Source: Halomonas sp. LR3S48
GTDB taxonomy: Bacteria; Pseudomonadota; Gammaproteobacteria; Pseudomonadales; Halomonadaceae
NCBI RefSeq assembly: GCF_025725665.1
Contig: NZ_CP107009.1
Span: forward strand, 1,860,001 to 1,924,000
Length of the DNA stretch: 64,000 bases
Direction: 5' to 3'
Both the position numbers and the translations under genes were made by a program. The notes under the pieces were generated by a model that was not told the DNA's origin, did not search any database, and saw only the letters and a program-made list of their open reading frames with translations. The stretch's first letter is position 1; every line of letters starts with the position of its first letter. This document shows, one piece after another, positions 7,966-16,208 of the stretch.

Positions 7966-9897
7966 TCAAGCACTCGTACGCGGCTTGCGGCGTGTCCGTC
8001 CCGCAGTGCTGCGGCCGCGCCGGCTCTTGCCCGTCGCTCCGCGCCGCTTCGGTGCGGCGGCTGCGGCCTCGCCCTGGGCCGTGGCCATGGCCTGGCGCAG
8101 GCGATTCGCGTCGGCACTGCCCAGCAGGCCGCGCAGGTCCTCGATCAGGGCGGAGAGAAACGGTGCCGGGTCGTCGCCCCGCTCGGCGATGGCCGTCAGC
8201 CGCTGTTCCCATAGCGCGGTACGCTCCGGTCGGGACGCGGCCTCGGGCAGCGAAGCGATCAGGCCGCTGCCCAGGCGGGTGGCGCGCAGCGTCTTCTTCT
8301 GCCGCACCAGGTAGCCGCGCTCGATCAGCGTTTCGATGATGCCGGCGCGGGTTGCCTCGGTACCCAAGCCGTCATGCTCACGCAGGGTGCGCCTGACCTC
8401 GGGGTCGTCGACGTAGCGGGCGATGTTCATCATCGCCTTGATCAGGCTGGCATCGGTGAAGGGTTCCGGCGGGCGTGTCTCGCGGTCCTCGACCTCGCAT
8501 GCCATGACCCGGCAGCTTTCGCCCTCCGTGAGGGGCGGCAGCGGTGGGGCTTCCTCGCGTATGCTGAACAGCGGTTTCCAGCCCGGCTGGAGAAGTTCCT
8601 GGCCGCTGGCCCGAAAGCACTCGGCGAGGATGGTGAACTCCGCCTTCACCTCGCGGGCGACCAGTGGTGGGTAGAACTGCGCCAGCACATTGCGCGCGAT
8701 GAGGCGGAACACATCGGCTTCGGCGCGCTCCAGCCGCTCGAGTTCGGCCGGTTTCCCGGTGGGGGCCAGGGCATGGTGGGCGCCTACTTTCTTGTCGTCC
8801 CAGGCCTTGGAGCGTAGCGAGAAGTCAGCGCCGGTCAGCCAGCCGCGCAGGGTCTCGTCCTGGCTGCAGGCGCTCGTCAGGGTGGCACGCGCCTGGGCCA
8901 GGTGCTCCTCGGGCAGGTAGCGACAGTCCGAACGCGGGTAGGTAATGAGCTTGTGTCGTTCGTAGAGCCGCTGACAGATGTCCAGCACGGCCTGGGCAGA
9001 GAGGCCGAAGCGCCGCGCGGCGTCCACTTGCAGCGCCGAGAGCGAGTAGGGCAGTGGGGCGGACTGACGTTTCTGGCGGGTCTCGAGCGAGGTCAGCTTT
9101 CCCTCGGCGCCGGGCAGTTGCGCTGCCAGCGCCTCGGCCGGAGCGCGCTCGAGCAGGCGACCCTGGTCGTCGAGCCGGTGGTTCTCTCTGGGCTGCCACC
9201 AGGCGCGTAGCTGGCCGCCGGCCACCGCCAGGTCGGCCCACAGCACATGAAAGGGGTAGGGCCGGAAGTCGCGGATCTCGGCGTCGCGACGCACTACCAG
9301 CCCGAGTACCGGGGTCTGCACCCGACCCACCGAAAGCACGCCGTCATGGCCGGCCTGCCGCCCGATCAGGGTCCAGGCGCGGGTCAAGTTGATGCCGTAC
9401 AGCCAGTCGGCGCGGGAACGCGACTCGGCGGCACGGTAGAGCGACTGGTAGCGGGCGTTATCCTCAAGCCGCGCCAGGGCACGCTGCACCGCGGGCCGAT
9501 TGAGGTCGCTGACCAGCAGGCGCGACACGGGCCCCTTCCAGCCCAGGTGCTCGATCACTTCCTGCACCAGCAGTTGCCCCTCCCGGTCCGGGTCGCCGGC
9601 ATGCACCACTTCCCGAGCCTGCTTGAGCAGCTTGCGTATGACGGCGAGCTGTCCCCTGGCCTTGGGGCGCGGACTGAGCTGCCAGCGAGATGGCAGGATC
9701 GGCAGATGGTCCAACCGCCACTGTTTGAAGGCGGGATCGTAGGCGTCGGGGGGCGCCTGCTCCAGCAGATGGCCCAGGCACCAGGTGACGATGGTTTCAC
9801 CGGCGTGAAGTGCGCCGTCCTCACGGCGTGCACCGCCCGGCAGGGCCTCGGCGATGGCTCGGGCCAGGCTGGGTTTTTCGGCGATGATCAGGCGCAT
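7966..9897 (-). CDS. topB: DNA topoisomerase III
   Basis: Type IA topoisomerase that decatenates DNA and resolves recombination intermediates with RecQ. The 643 residues begin with the Toprim core (LIIAEKPSLARAI; acidic triad D102/D104/E106 in GDPDREG). The SVGRVQTPVLGLV motif follows, and the active-site tyrosine is Tyr320 in LITYPRSDCRYLP (E. coli TopB Tyr328). The C-terminus is not a zinc finger but a short Arg/Lys-rich tail (about 30 residues after KRRGATGKSR), suited to DNA binding. SD GGAAAGG precedes the ATG. It lies upstream of the panE-like gene on the same strand. Confidence 0.96.
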   Translation of the reverse strand: MRLIIAEKPSLARAIAEALPGGARREDGALHAGETIVTWCLGHLLEQAPPDAYDPAFKQWRLDHLPILPSRWQLSPRPKARGQLAVIRKLLKQAREVVHAGDPDREGQLLVQEVIEHLGWKGPVSRLLVSDLNRPAVQRALARLEDNARYQSLYRAAESRSRADWLYGINLTRAWTLIGRQAGHDGVLSVGRVQTPVLGLVVRRDAEIRDFRPYPFHVLWADLAVAGGQLRAWWQPRENHRLDDQGRLLERAPAEALAAQLPGAEGKLTSLETRQKRQSAPLPYSLSALQVDAARRFGLSAQAVLDICQRLYERHKLITYPRSDCRYLPEEHLAQARATLTSACSQDETLRGWLTGADFSLRSKAWDDKKVGAHHALAPTGKPAELERLERAEADVFRLIARNVLAQFYPPLVAREVKAEFTILAECFRASGQELLQPGWKPLFSIREEAPPLPPLTEGESCRVMACEVEDRETRPPEPFTDASLIKAMMNIARYVDDPEVRRTLREHDGLGTEATRAGIIETLIERGYLVRQKKTLRATRLGSGLIASLPEAASRPERTALWEQRLTAIAERGDDPAPFLSALIEDLRGLLGSADANRLRQAMATAQGEAAAAAPKRRGATGKSRRGRSTAGRTRRKPRTSA

Positions 9898-10034
9898 GTC
9901 ACCTTTCCGTTGCAGTCGAGTCGCGTCATTTCTGGATATTCTTACAGTTATCGGCCGGCAGGACCAGAGGTCGAAAACACCATGAGCTGTACAATGCGCT
10001 AGCGGGAGTTCAACAGGGAGAGGAGGGCGCCATC

Positions 10035-11279
10035 ATGCGGGAACGAGGAAGGACGCGACGGCTGTTGGGTCTCGGGGCGCGTACCGGCGGCACCCTGCTG
10101 CGCAGCCGGCTCGGTGGCGAGGCCGACTGGCGCGCGCTGGGCGAGGCGCTGTTCGAGGGGCTCTCCGAGTTGAAAGGCCCGGCCATGAAGCTGGCCCAGA
10201 TCATGGCGCAGTGGGACGACCTGCTGCCGCCGGATCTCGCCGACGAGCTGGCGCGCCTGCAGCGCCAGGCCGAGCCCATGCCCTGGGAGGGCATACGGAG
10301 TACCCTGATCGAGCAATATGGCGAACTCGATGCTCACTTCCACGAGATAGAACCTATGCCCTTCGCCAGTGCTTCCATGGGGCAGGTGCACCGTGCGGTG
10401 ACCCGGGGCGGCGAGGTGCTGGTGCTCAAGGTGCAGTATCCGGGGCTGGCCGACATTCTGGAGAGTGATCTGGCCCAGCTCAGGCGTATCATGCGCCTCG
10501 GCCGCTGGCTCAGGGTACCTCAGGCACGTTTGGACGCCCTGTTCGAGGAGCTCGCCGCCAGCCTGCGCAGCGAGCTCGATTACCATGCCGAGGCGCGTGC
10601 GCTGGAACGCTATCGGCAGCGCTATGCGCATGTCGCAAACCTGCTCATTCCCGAGCCACTACCCACTCTTTCCGGCCCGCGGGTGCTGGCCATGCGCTAC
10701 GTGGCGGGCACGCCGCTACGCGAGCTGGAAGGGGCGGATGATGCCAAGCGGCAGCGTGTCGCCGCGACCCTGGCTGACTGGCTCACCGAAGAGCTCTTCA
10801 CCTACGGCGAGCTGCATGCCGATCCGCATGCCGGCAACTTTGCCGTCGACGCCGAGGGCCGGCTGGTGATCTACGACCTGGGTGCGGTGATCGCGGTGCC
10901 GGAAGCGCACCTGAAGGCGACGATGCAACTGCTCGATGCCACCTTGGCGGCCGATCCCATGGCCATGGACGACGCCCTGTGCCGGCTGGGTGGCCGCCAG
11001 GGGCAGGGTGCGCCGCTGGCGCTCTATCGCGAATCCGCCGAAGCGGTGGCGCCGTTGTTCGAACCCGGCCCGCAGGACTTCTCCGACGTCCGGGTGCACC
11101 GCCGTCTGCGCGATCTCACCCCCAAGGTGTGGGCGGCCATGGATCGCTTGCAGCCGCCGGCTGACGTGCTGCTGCTGTCGCGTACGCTGAACGGGCACTA
11201 CTGGAACCTGGTGCGCCTGGGGGCGCGCCTCGACATGCATGCCCGCACCCGCCCGCTGCTGGCCTGGGCGCGCCAATGA
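10035..11279 (+). CDS. ABC1/UbiB-family atypical kinase
   Basis: Member of the ADCK/COQ8/UbiB protein-kinase-like family, generally linked to quinone biosynthesis or lipid-linked processes as an ATPase. Visible: a KxGQ-type motif as K52-L-A-Q55 (Ala in place of Gly), the Ala-rich loop ASASMGQVHRA in place of the P-loop, VAIK-type Lys132 in LKVQYPG, the ExD motif (E180/D182), the catalytic loop HADPHAGNF (D263, N268) and the DFG equivalent DLG (D281). SD GAGGAGG precedes the ATG. Length 414 is shorter than UbiB (about 546) and lacks the C-terminal membrane helices, so it is probably an AarF-like paralogue and not UbiB itself. Confidence 0.85.
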   Translation: MRERGRTRRLLGLGARTGGTLLRSRLGGEADWRALGEALFEGLSELKGPAMKLAQIMAQWDDLLPPDLADELARLQRQAEPMPWEGIRSTLIEQYGELDAHFHEIEPMPFASASMGQVHRAVTRGGEVLVLKVQYPGLADILESDLAQLRRIMRLGRWLRVPQARLDALFEELAASLRSELDYHAEARALERYRQRYAHVANLLIPEPLPTLSGPRVLAMRYVAGTPLRELEGADDAKRQRVAATLADWLTEELFTYGELHADPHAGNFAVDAEGRLVIYDLGAVIAVPEAHLKATMQLLDATLAADPMAMDDALCRLGGRQGQGAPLALYRESAEAVAPLFEPGPQDFSDVRVHRRLRDLTPKVWAAMDRLQPPADVLLLSRTLNGHYWNLVRLGARLDMHARTRPLLAWARQ

Positions 11280-11366
11280 GCCCATGCGGCGATGCCTGGC
11301 TTGTGTGCAGCATCGAACCACGCTTCCCTGTTACTATATGCGCCTTTTGAACTGGCGGAGAGAGTG

Positions 11367-13184
11367 ATGCTGGCAGTATGGGTGGAACAGCTGCTGGGCT
11401 ATGCTTCGGGTGCCTTGGCAGCCATCCGTGAAGAGGAGCGCTACCCGGCCTTCATGGCCTGGGCGCGTGAGGAGGGTGCCGTGCTGATGGGCGGCGACCT
11501 GGCCATGGCCCAGGCACTCGCGCCCATCTTGTGGAGCCAGACTCCGCTCGAACGCGCCGGCTTTACCTGCGAGCCCTTGGCACCGCCCGGCCGCAACGAA
11601 CCCTGCTGGTGCGATTCCGGGCGCAAGACCAAGCACTGTTGCGGGGCCGTCTCGATGCCCGCCGAAGTGCCCGACCATCTGATGTGGATGCTCTCGCTGC
11701 GCGACTGGAAGGGGCCGACCCTCAAGGCCGCTCTCGAGAGCGGCAACGCCCCCGCCCAGGCCCTGCTCGAGGCCGGGCTGATCGCCGCCGAGACGGGTCA
11801 GCGCGGGCGTGCGCAGCAGATCCTCGAATCGCTGTTCCAGCGTGCCGACTGGTCACGTCTGCCGGCCCAGGCCGAGCCCGCCTTCGAACTGCTGATCGAT
11901 CTTTATCAGGAGCGCGGCTTCATCCGCAAGCGCGCCGAGCTGCTCGACGAAGTGCTCGACCGCGGCCCGCTGTTCCTGCGCGGTGTGGCCCTGGAGCGGC
12001 TTTGCCTGATGCATCTGGACAACGACGACCTCGACAGCGCCCGTTCCGCCTTCGTGCGAGCCCAGCAGGCGCTGCCCGATTCGCCGACCCTGGCCTATAT
12101 CGAAGCCATGCTGCTGCTGCATGAGGGGCACGAGGAGGAAGCCGCGGAGCGCGCGCGCTTCTGGTTCCGGCGCCTGTCTCGCAAGGGCGAACTGGAGCCC
12201 GACCAGTTGCAGTTCCTGGCCGACCTGGCGGAGAACCCCGGCGCCACCCTGGCCGATCAGTTGCTCAATGCCGAGGAGGACCTGGCGGAGCCGCTGGCCG
12301 CCTTGCAGGAGCTGCTGTCGGAGCTGCCCACGGCGCGTGGTCTGGACGTGCGCCGCACCGAGACGGGGGAGTTGGAGTATCACAGCAGTGCCCGCGAGGA
12401 CACTCTGTTTGCCGCCTGGCAAAAGGTCTTCCAGGTGGAAGTGGATGACGAGAGCGCCCTGGGCCTCAAGGGCGATCCCTGGGTCCAGGCCGGGGACTGG
12501 CTGCGTGAAATCTGTGCCCATCCCGAATGGCTTGATTCGCCGCGCGTGGTGGAATCGCTCACTCTGGCCCTGACCAGCCGCTTCGGCAGCCTGCCGTGGA
12601 TGTCACCGAGCCTGTTCGAGCCCTTGGCCGATCGCCTGGAACGCTGGCTCGAGCGGGTACGGGGCGAGGGCGAGGGGGCCTTCCTGTGGGATAGCGCCGA
12701 CAATGCCGTGTTGCTGCGTACCGGCCTGGCGCTCGTGGTCGGCATGGAGCGGGGCGCCCGGGAGCGTTCCCGGCGCCTGGCCGAACGATTGCTGTCGCTC
12801 GACGACCAGGACAGCCTGGGCCTGCAGGAATTGGTACTCGACCAGTTGCTGCGCGAGGGACGCGACCGCGAGGCCTTGGCCATGACCGAGACCCGGGGCG
12901 ACGACACGCCGGTGCTGGGGCTTCTCATGGGACGGGCGTTGGCGCTGTTCCGGCTGGAGCGTATCGACGAGGCCAACGAGGCGCTGCGCGAAGTGCATCG
13001 TCACAATCCTCATGCCATGCCGATGCTGTGCGCCGAGCAGACCCGCCCGGTGCATCTGGGGCCGGACAGCGTCGCCGAGCCCGGCACCCGCGCCGAGGCG
13101 TGGCAGTATCGCACGCTGATGCGCGATCAGTGGCGTGCCACGCCGGGCGCCCTGGCCTGGTTGCAGGAGATGCTCGACGACTGA
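11367..13184 (+). CDS. SEC-C motif and TPR-like repeat protein
   Basis: The start was chosen at the internal ATG (11367) with a GGCGGAGAG SD. The longer frame begins within the 3' flank of the preceding gene. The 605 residues have an N-terminal helical domain (MLAVWVEQLLGYASGA). A SEC-C zinc-binding motif follows at about residues 80-92 (CWCDSGRKTKHCCG, as at the SecA C-terminus), then roughly 500 residues of helical pairs with TPR/solenoid character (ALLEAGLIAAETGQRGRAQQ, AYIEAMLLLHEGHEEEAAER). It is probably a cytoplasmic scaffold. The SEC-C finger suggests contact with SecB, ribosomes or another partner, but no function is assigned. Confidence 0.8.
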   Translation: MLAVWVEQLLGYASGALAAIREEERYPAFMAWAREEGAVLMGGDLAMAQALAPILWSQTPLERAGFTCEPLAPPGRNEPCWCDSGRKTKHCCGAVSMPAEVPDHLMWMLSLRDWKGPTLKAALESGNAPAQALLEAGLIAAETGQRGRAQQILESLFQRADWSRLPAQAEPAFELLIDLYQERGFIRKRAELLDEVLDRGPLFLRGVALERLCLMHLDNDDLDSARSAFVRAQQALPDSPTLAYIEAMLLLHEGHEEEAAERARFWFRRLSRKGELEPDQLQFLADLAENPGATLADQLLNAEEDLAEPLAALQELLSELPTARGLDVRRTETGELEYHSSAREDTLFAAWQKVFQVEVDDESALGLKGDPWVQAGDWLREICAHPEWLDSPRVVESLTLALTSRFGSLPWMSPSLFEPLADRLERWLERVRGEGEGAFLWDSADNAVLLRTGLALVVGMERGARERSRRLAERLLSLDDQDSLGLQELVLDQLLREGRDREALAMTETRGDDTPVLGLLMGRALALFRLERIDEANEALREVHRHNPHAMPMLCAEQTRPVHLGPDSVAEPGTRAEAWQYRTLMRDQWRATPGALAWLQEMLDD

Positions 13185-13193
13185 AGCGCCTCG

Positions 13194-14561
13194 TCAGGCC
13201 GGGCGAGGGGTGGGCGGCGGCACCAGGGCCTTGTCGCGGCTGATCCAGATCGCCAGCGCGATGGCCGGCAGCCCCAGGGCCGTGGAGATGAGAAAGAAGG
13301 TGGCGTAGCCCTGCGCCTCTACCACTAGCCCGCCGAAGCCGCTCAGGAACTTGCCGGGCAAGGTCATCAGCGACGAGAACAGCGCGTATTGGGTCGCGGT
13401 ATAGGCGCGTGAGGTCAGGCTCGACAGGAAGGCGATGAAAACCGCGCTCGCCAGGCCGTTGGCCAGATTGTCGCCGACGATGGCCATCACCAGCATCGGC
13501 AGGCTCTGGCCGGCCAGCGCCAGGGCGGCGAACAGCAGGTTGGTCAGGGTGGCCGCTGCCGCGCCGAGCACCAGGATCGGTCCGATACCATAGCGTGCCA
13601 CCATCAACCCACCCATGATGCCGCCGCTGATACTCATGGCGATGCCGAACACATTGGTGACCTTGGCGATGATTTCCAGCGAAAAGCCCATATCGATATA
13701 GAGCGGGTTGGCCATCGATGCCATGGCCAGGTCGCTGATGCGGAATACGGCCACGAAGACCAGCAGCCACAGCGCCTTGAGCCGGTGCCGGGTAATGAAG
13801 TCAGTGAAGGGGCAGACCACCGCACCGATCAGCCAGGCGCCCAGGCGGCGCAGCAGGCGCGGCTTGCCACGGCTGGCGCGGATGAAGGCGCGTACGCGAG
13901 GCTCGTGGATCAATTGGGTGGTCAATGACAGGCGCTTGGGTTCGGGGCGCAGCAGTACCGTGATCACGCCAACGCCGACCAGTACCGCCATGGCCAGGTA
14001 GGCAGCCTGCCAGGAGAACCAGGAAGCCACGTACAGGGCACCGGCTCCGGCGGCCAGCAGCCCGCCGCGATAGCCGATGATATAGGTGGAGGCCATGGCC
14101 GCCTGCATGTCATCCGGCGCCGACTCGATGCGGAAGGCGTCGATGGCGATGTCCTGGGTGGCCGAGCCGAAGGCCACCAGCAGGGCGAAAGCGGCCACCA
14201 GCGTCAGGTTCTGCTGTGGCTCGAGGCTCGCCAGGCCCACCAGGCCGCCGATGATCATGGCCTGGGCCACCAGCATCCAGCCGCGCCGTTGGCCTAGAGC
14301 GCGCGTCAACACCGGCAACGCCAGGCGATCCACCACCGGTGCCCAGAAGAACTTGATCGAATAGAGCATGCCGATCCAGGCGAAGAAACCGATGGCGGCC
14401 ACCTGGACACCGTCGCTGCGCAGCCAGGCCGACAGGGTCGAGAATACCAGCAGGAACGGCAGGCCGGCCGAAAAGCCCAGGAACAGCATGGTGATGACGG
14501 GGGCGCGTAGATAAATGGCCAGGGCAGCTCCCCAACTGCGCTGAGCGGTAGGGATGGTCAT
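13194..14561 (-). CDS. ampG: AmpG-family muropeptide MFS transporter
   Basis: Inner-membrane major-facilitator permease for anhydro-muropeptide (GlcNAc-anhMurNAc-peptide) import in peptidoglycan recycling. The start at 14561 has AAGGAG at a suitable distance and gives MTIPTAQRSW. The 24 extra residues of the longer frame are unlikely. The 455 residues contain about 12 membrane segments. The AmpG signature appears as FLGFSAGLPFLLVFSTLSAWL, followed by FAWIGMLYSIKFFWAPVVDR and ALGQRRGWM. A cytoplasmic loop rich in Arg (RASRGKPRLLRRLG) divides the halves. In beta-lactamase-bearing bacteria AmpG activity feeds AmpR signalling; no ampC/ampR is visible here. Confidence 0.88.
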   Translation of the reverse strand: MTIPTAQRSWGAALAIYLRAPVITMLFLGFSAGLPFLLVFSTLSAWLRSDGVQVAAIGFFAWIGMLYSIKFFWAPVVDRLALPVLTRALGQRRGWMLVAQAMIIGGLVGLASLEPQQNLTLVAAFALLVAFGSATQDIAIDAFRIESAPDDMQAAMASTYIIGYRGGLLAAGAGALYVASWFSWQAAYLAMAVLVGVGVITVLLRPEPKRLSLTTQLIHEPRVRAFIRASRGKPRLLRRLGAWLIGAVVCPFTDFITRHRLKALWLLVFVAVFRISDLAMASMANPLYIDMGFSLEIIAKVTNVFGIAMSISGGIMGGLMVARYGIGPILVLGAAAATLTNLLFAALALAGQSLPMLVMAIVGDNLANGLASAVFIAFLSSLTSRAYTATQYALFSSLMTLPGKFLSGFGGLVVEAQGYATFFLISTALGLPAIALAIWISRDKALVPPPTPRPA

Positions 14562-14617
14562 GCGTGGCGAAACTCCTTGAAGAACAGTGGCCAGGGGCGG
14601 CCTGCTGCCAGCAACAG

Positions 14618-14626
14618 TGTTAGAAT
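14618..14626 (+). promoter_or_regulatory. Possible extended -10 promoter of rfaH
   Basis: TGTTAGAAT is an extended -10 element (TGn plus TAGAAT, 5 of 6) about 110 nt upstream of the rfaH ATG. A good -35 is absent, as is common for extended -10 promoters. Four bases after it comes the perfect 14-nt palindrome CCACCGCGCGGTGG (14630-14643), which would lie at or just after the transcription start. Confidence 0.4.
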
Positions 14627-14737
14627 GGCCCACCGCGCGGTGGAGGTGGGCGGCCCAGTAGGCCCCAACTTCCGGCCGCTCGATTGTTGCAGAGCCCCGG
14701 CATTGATGCCAGCAGGATATCCCGGTAGGAGGCCTTC

Positions 14738-15280
14738 ATGAGTCACAGCGAACGTCAGCCGATCGACGACGAGCACGACAGCCTGCCGCGTTGGTACGTC
14801 GTGCAATGCAAGGGAGGCGAATCCTTCCGTGCCTCAGAGCATCTGGCCAACCAGGGGTATGAGCTGTTCCACCCCATTCTGCAGGTGCAGAAGAAGCGCG
14901 GTGGCAAGCTGGTATGGCTGGACGAGCCGCTGTTTCCCCACTACCTGTTCATCCGCCTCGACCGTATTGCCAGCAACTGGCGGCCGATCCGCTCGACCCG
15001 GGGCGTACTCCGGATCGTCACTTTCGGCGACCACCCGTTGCCGGTCGACGACGAGTTGGTGGCAATGCTGCGGGAGCGAGGCGCCCAAGGGCAGGAGAAT
15101 GTCGCCAACGTCTATTTCCGCGCCGGCGAGAAGGTAGAGATCACTGAGGGGCCGTTCAAGGATCTGCAAGCGGTCTTTGCCAGCCACAAGGGCGACGAGC
15201 GGGCTATCGTGCTGCTCAACCTGCTCAATCGACAGCAGCAACTGGAGATGCCCGTGGCGAACCTGCGCCCGCGGACTTGA
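14738..15280 (+). CDS. rfaH: Transcription/translation antiterminator RfaH
   Basis: NusG paralogue recruited by an ops element to suppress pausing and Rho termination in long virulence, LPS or polysaccharide operons. The 180 residues have an N-terminal extension of about 17 residues. The NGN domain follows (RWYVVQCKGGES, FHPILQVQKKRGGK, EPLFPHYLFIRL, with the IRSTRGVLRIV strand), then a C-terminal KOW domain (GEKVEITEGPFKDLQAVFAS). The lack of a NusG-type linker and the LFPHYLFI motif point to RfaH instead of NusG. SD GGTAGGAGG precedes the ATG. I searched the window by eye for an ops core (GCGGTAGNNTG) and saw none, so its target operons lie elsewhere. Confidence 0.9.
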   Translation: MSHSERQPIDDEHDSLPRWYVVQCKGGESFRASEHLANQGYELFHPILQVQKKRGGKLVWLDEPLFPHYLFIRLDRIASNWRPIRSTRGVLRIVTFGDHPLPVDDELVAMLRERGAQGQENVANVYFRAGEKVEITEGPFKDLQAVFASHKGDERAIVLLNLLNRQQQLEMPVANLRPRT

Positions 15281-15324
15281 TCCCTCCTGGCGCCAGCCTC
15301 GCCAACCGACCAAAGGAGACCGCC

Positions 15325-15831
15325 ATGAATATTGCTCCGCAGCGGGTCGTGACCCTGCACTACATGCTCAGTGACGAGCAGGGCCAAGTGCTCGACGACT
15401 CGCGTGCCCGTACCAAGCCCCTCGAGTACCTGCATGGCCACGACAACATCATGGCGGGCCTCGAAAGGGCTCTGACGGGCTACGCGGTCGGCGACAAGTT
15501 GAGCGTGACACTGACGCCACGCGAAGCCTACGGTGAGCGCAACGACAGCCTGATCCAGGAGGTCGGCCGCGGTGCCTTCCCCCAGGACGACCTGGCGCCT
15601 GGAATGCGCTTCCAGACCCCCGGCGACGACGGTCCTCAGGTCGTCACGGTGCTCGAGGTGCGTGACGACAGCGTGCTCATCGACACCAACCACCCTCTGG
15701 CCGGGCACACCCTGAGCTATGCACTGGAAGTGCTCGACGTGCGCGAGGCGACTCGTGCCGAGCTGGCCAAGGGACATCCGCTTCCCGCGGGTATCGAACC
15801 GTCCCAGGTCGAAGATCGCAAGGCTCCCTGA
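15325..15831 (+). CDS. FKBP-type peptidyl-prolyl isomerase, SlyD-like
   Basis: The start at 15325 follows AAAGGAGA and gives MNIAPQRVVTLHY. The 168 residues show the SlyD arrangement. The FKBP core is VVTLHYMLSDEQGQVLDDS plus PLEYLHGHDNIMAGLERAL, and the inserted-in-flap chaperone domain runs roughly from residue 70 to 125 (PREAYGERND, GMRFQT). The core then closes with NHPLAGHTLSYALEVLDVR. The His/Cys-rich metal-binding tail of E. coli SlyD is missing; only a short tail follows. Expected role: prolyl isomerisation and folding assistance in the cytoplasm. It is co-oriented with rfaH 44 nt upstream and may be co-transcribed. Confidence 0.88.
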   Translation: MNIAPQRVVTLHYMLSDEQGQVLDDSRARTKPLEYLHGHDNIMAGLERALTGYAVGDKLSVTLTPREAYGERNDSLIQEVGRGAFPQDDLAPGMRFQTPGDDGPQVVTVLEVRDDSVLIDTNHPLAGHTLSYALEVLDVREATRAELAKGHPLPAGIEPSQVEDRKAP

Positions 15832-15862
15832 CCCCTCAAGAAGCTCGAATCCGCTCGAAAAA

Positions 15863-15876
15863 CTGACCTGTGTCAA
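15863..15876. promoter_or_regulatory. Distal FNR/ANR-like half-conserved site
   Basis: CTGACCTGTGTCAA resembles the FNR/ANR palindrome TTGAT-N4-ATCAA in reverse orientation (TTGAC-N4-GTCAG). It is the left arm of an inverted repeat with the proximal site (12 perfect bases, 15859-15870 against 15919-15930). Its centre is exactly 50 bp upstream of the proximal site. Confidence 0.45.
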
Positions 15877-15912
15877 TTCGTTGCGCGGCACTCGCCGCGG
15901 CCGAGGCGGAAT

Positions 15913-15926
15913 TTGATTCAGGTCAG
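15913..15926 (+). promoter_or_regulatory. Proximal FNR/ANR-like site of the CcoM-like gene
   Basis: TTGATTCAGGTCAG matches the FNR/ANR box TTGAT-N4-ATCAA well in its first half and partly in the second (GTCAG). A -10-like TAGAGT lies at 15949-15954. With a start of transcription about 7 nt later (15961) the site is centred at -41.5, the standard class II FNR activation position, which also explains why no -35 hexamer is present. Confidence 0.55.
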
Positions 15927-15989
15927 TTTTCCATGTGCGTCAAACGGCTAGAGTGAACCCATCACATCAGGTGACGGGGAGAAACCACC

Positions 15990-16106
15990 ATGTACTGGGA
16001 TGATGCAGTCGTTTTCGGGCTGGTAACCGTCGCGATGATGGTCGCTTTCATGGCAGGTTGGATCGGCTTCGTGATTCGCGATCATCGTCGCAAGCGCAAG
16101 CACTGA
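15990..16106 (+). CDS. 38-residue single-pass membrane peptide, CcoM-like (cbb3 oxidase small subunit)
   Basis: Too short for ordinary gene calling. ATG at 15990 follows GACGGGGAGA. The 38 residues consist of a short acidic N-terminus (MYWDD), one hydrophobic segment of about 24 residues (AVVFGLVTVAMMVAFMAGW...) and a basic tail ending RDHRRKRKH. From memory, the pattern aromatic-x-D-x-VV-x(2)-G-x-VTV-x(2)-M-x-AF-x-AG, then a charged Lys/Arg tail, is that of CcoM, the small subunit of cytochrome cbb3 oxidase described in Pseudomonas stutzeri; this was not checked by alignment. An FNR-type promoter upstream and a terminator downstream make it a stand-alone transcript. Alternative: another small membrane peptide with the same topology. 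Confidence 0.7.
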   Translation: MYWDDAVVFGLVTVAMMVAFMAGWIGFVIRDHRRKRKH

Positions 16107-16157
16107 GCCAGTCTGCAGAGCAAGTCGTCAGGGGAGGGGGGAGTTTTCCCCCCAGTA

Positions 16158-16187
16158 GCCGGCCCAATTGGGCCGGCATTTTTATTT
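16158..16187 (+). terminator. Intrinsic terminator after the CcoM-like gene
   Basis: Perfect stem GCCGGCCCAATTGGGCCGGC followed by ATTTTTATTT: a textbook Rho-independent terminator about 50 nt after the small gene's stop. With the inferred start of transcription it delimits a roughly 230-nt monocistronic mRNA. Confidence 0.9.
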
Positions 16188-16208
16188 CCGATGATTTGCC
16201 ACGTCGCA

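Noticed and set aside
14544..14560. GAGCGGTAGGGATG as an ops element for RfaH
   Set aside because: Only the GCGGTAG part matches; the following bases do not, and it lies in the ampG start on the wrong side of any long operon.
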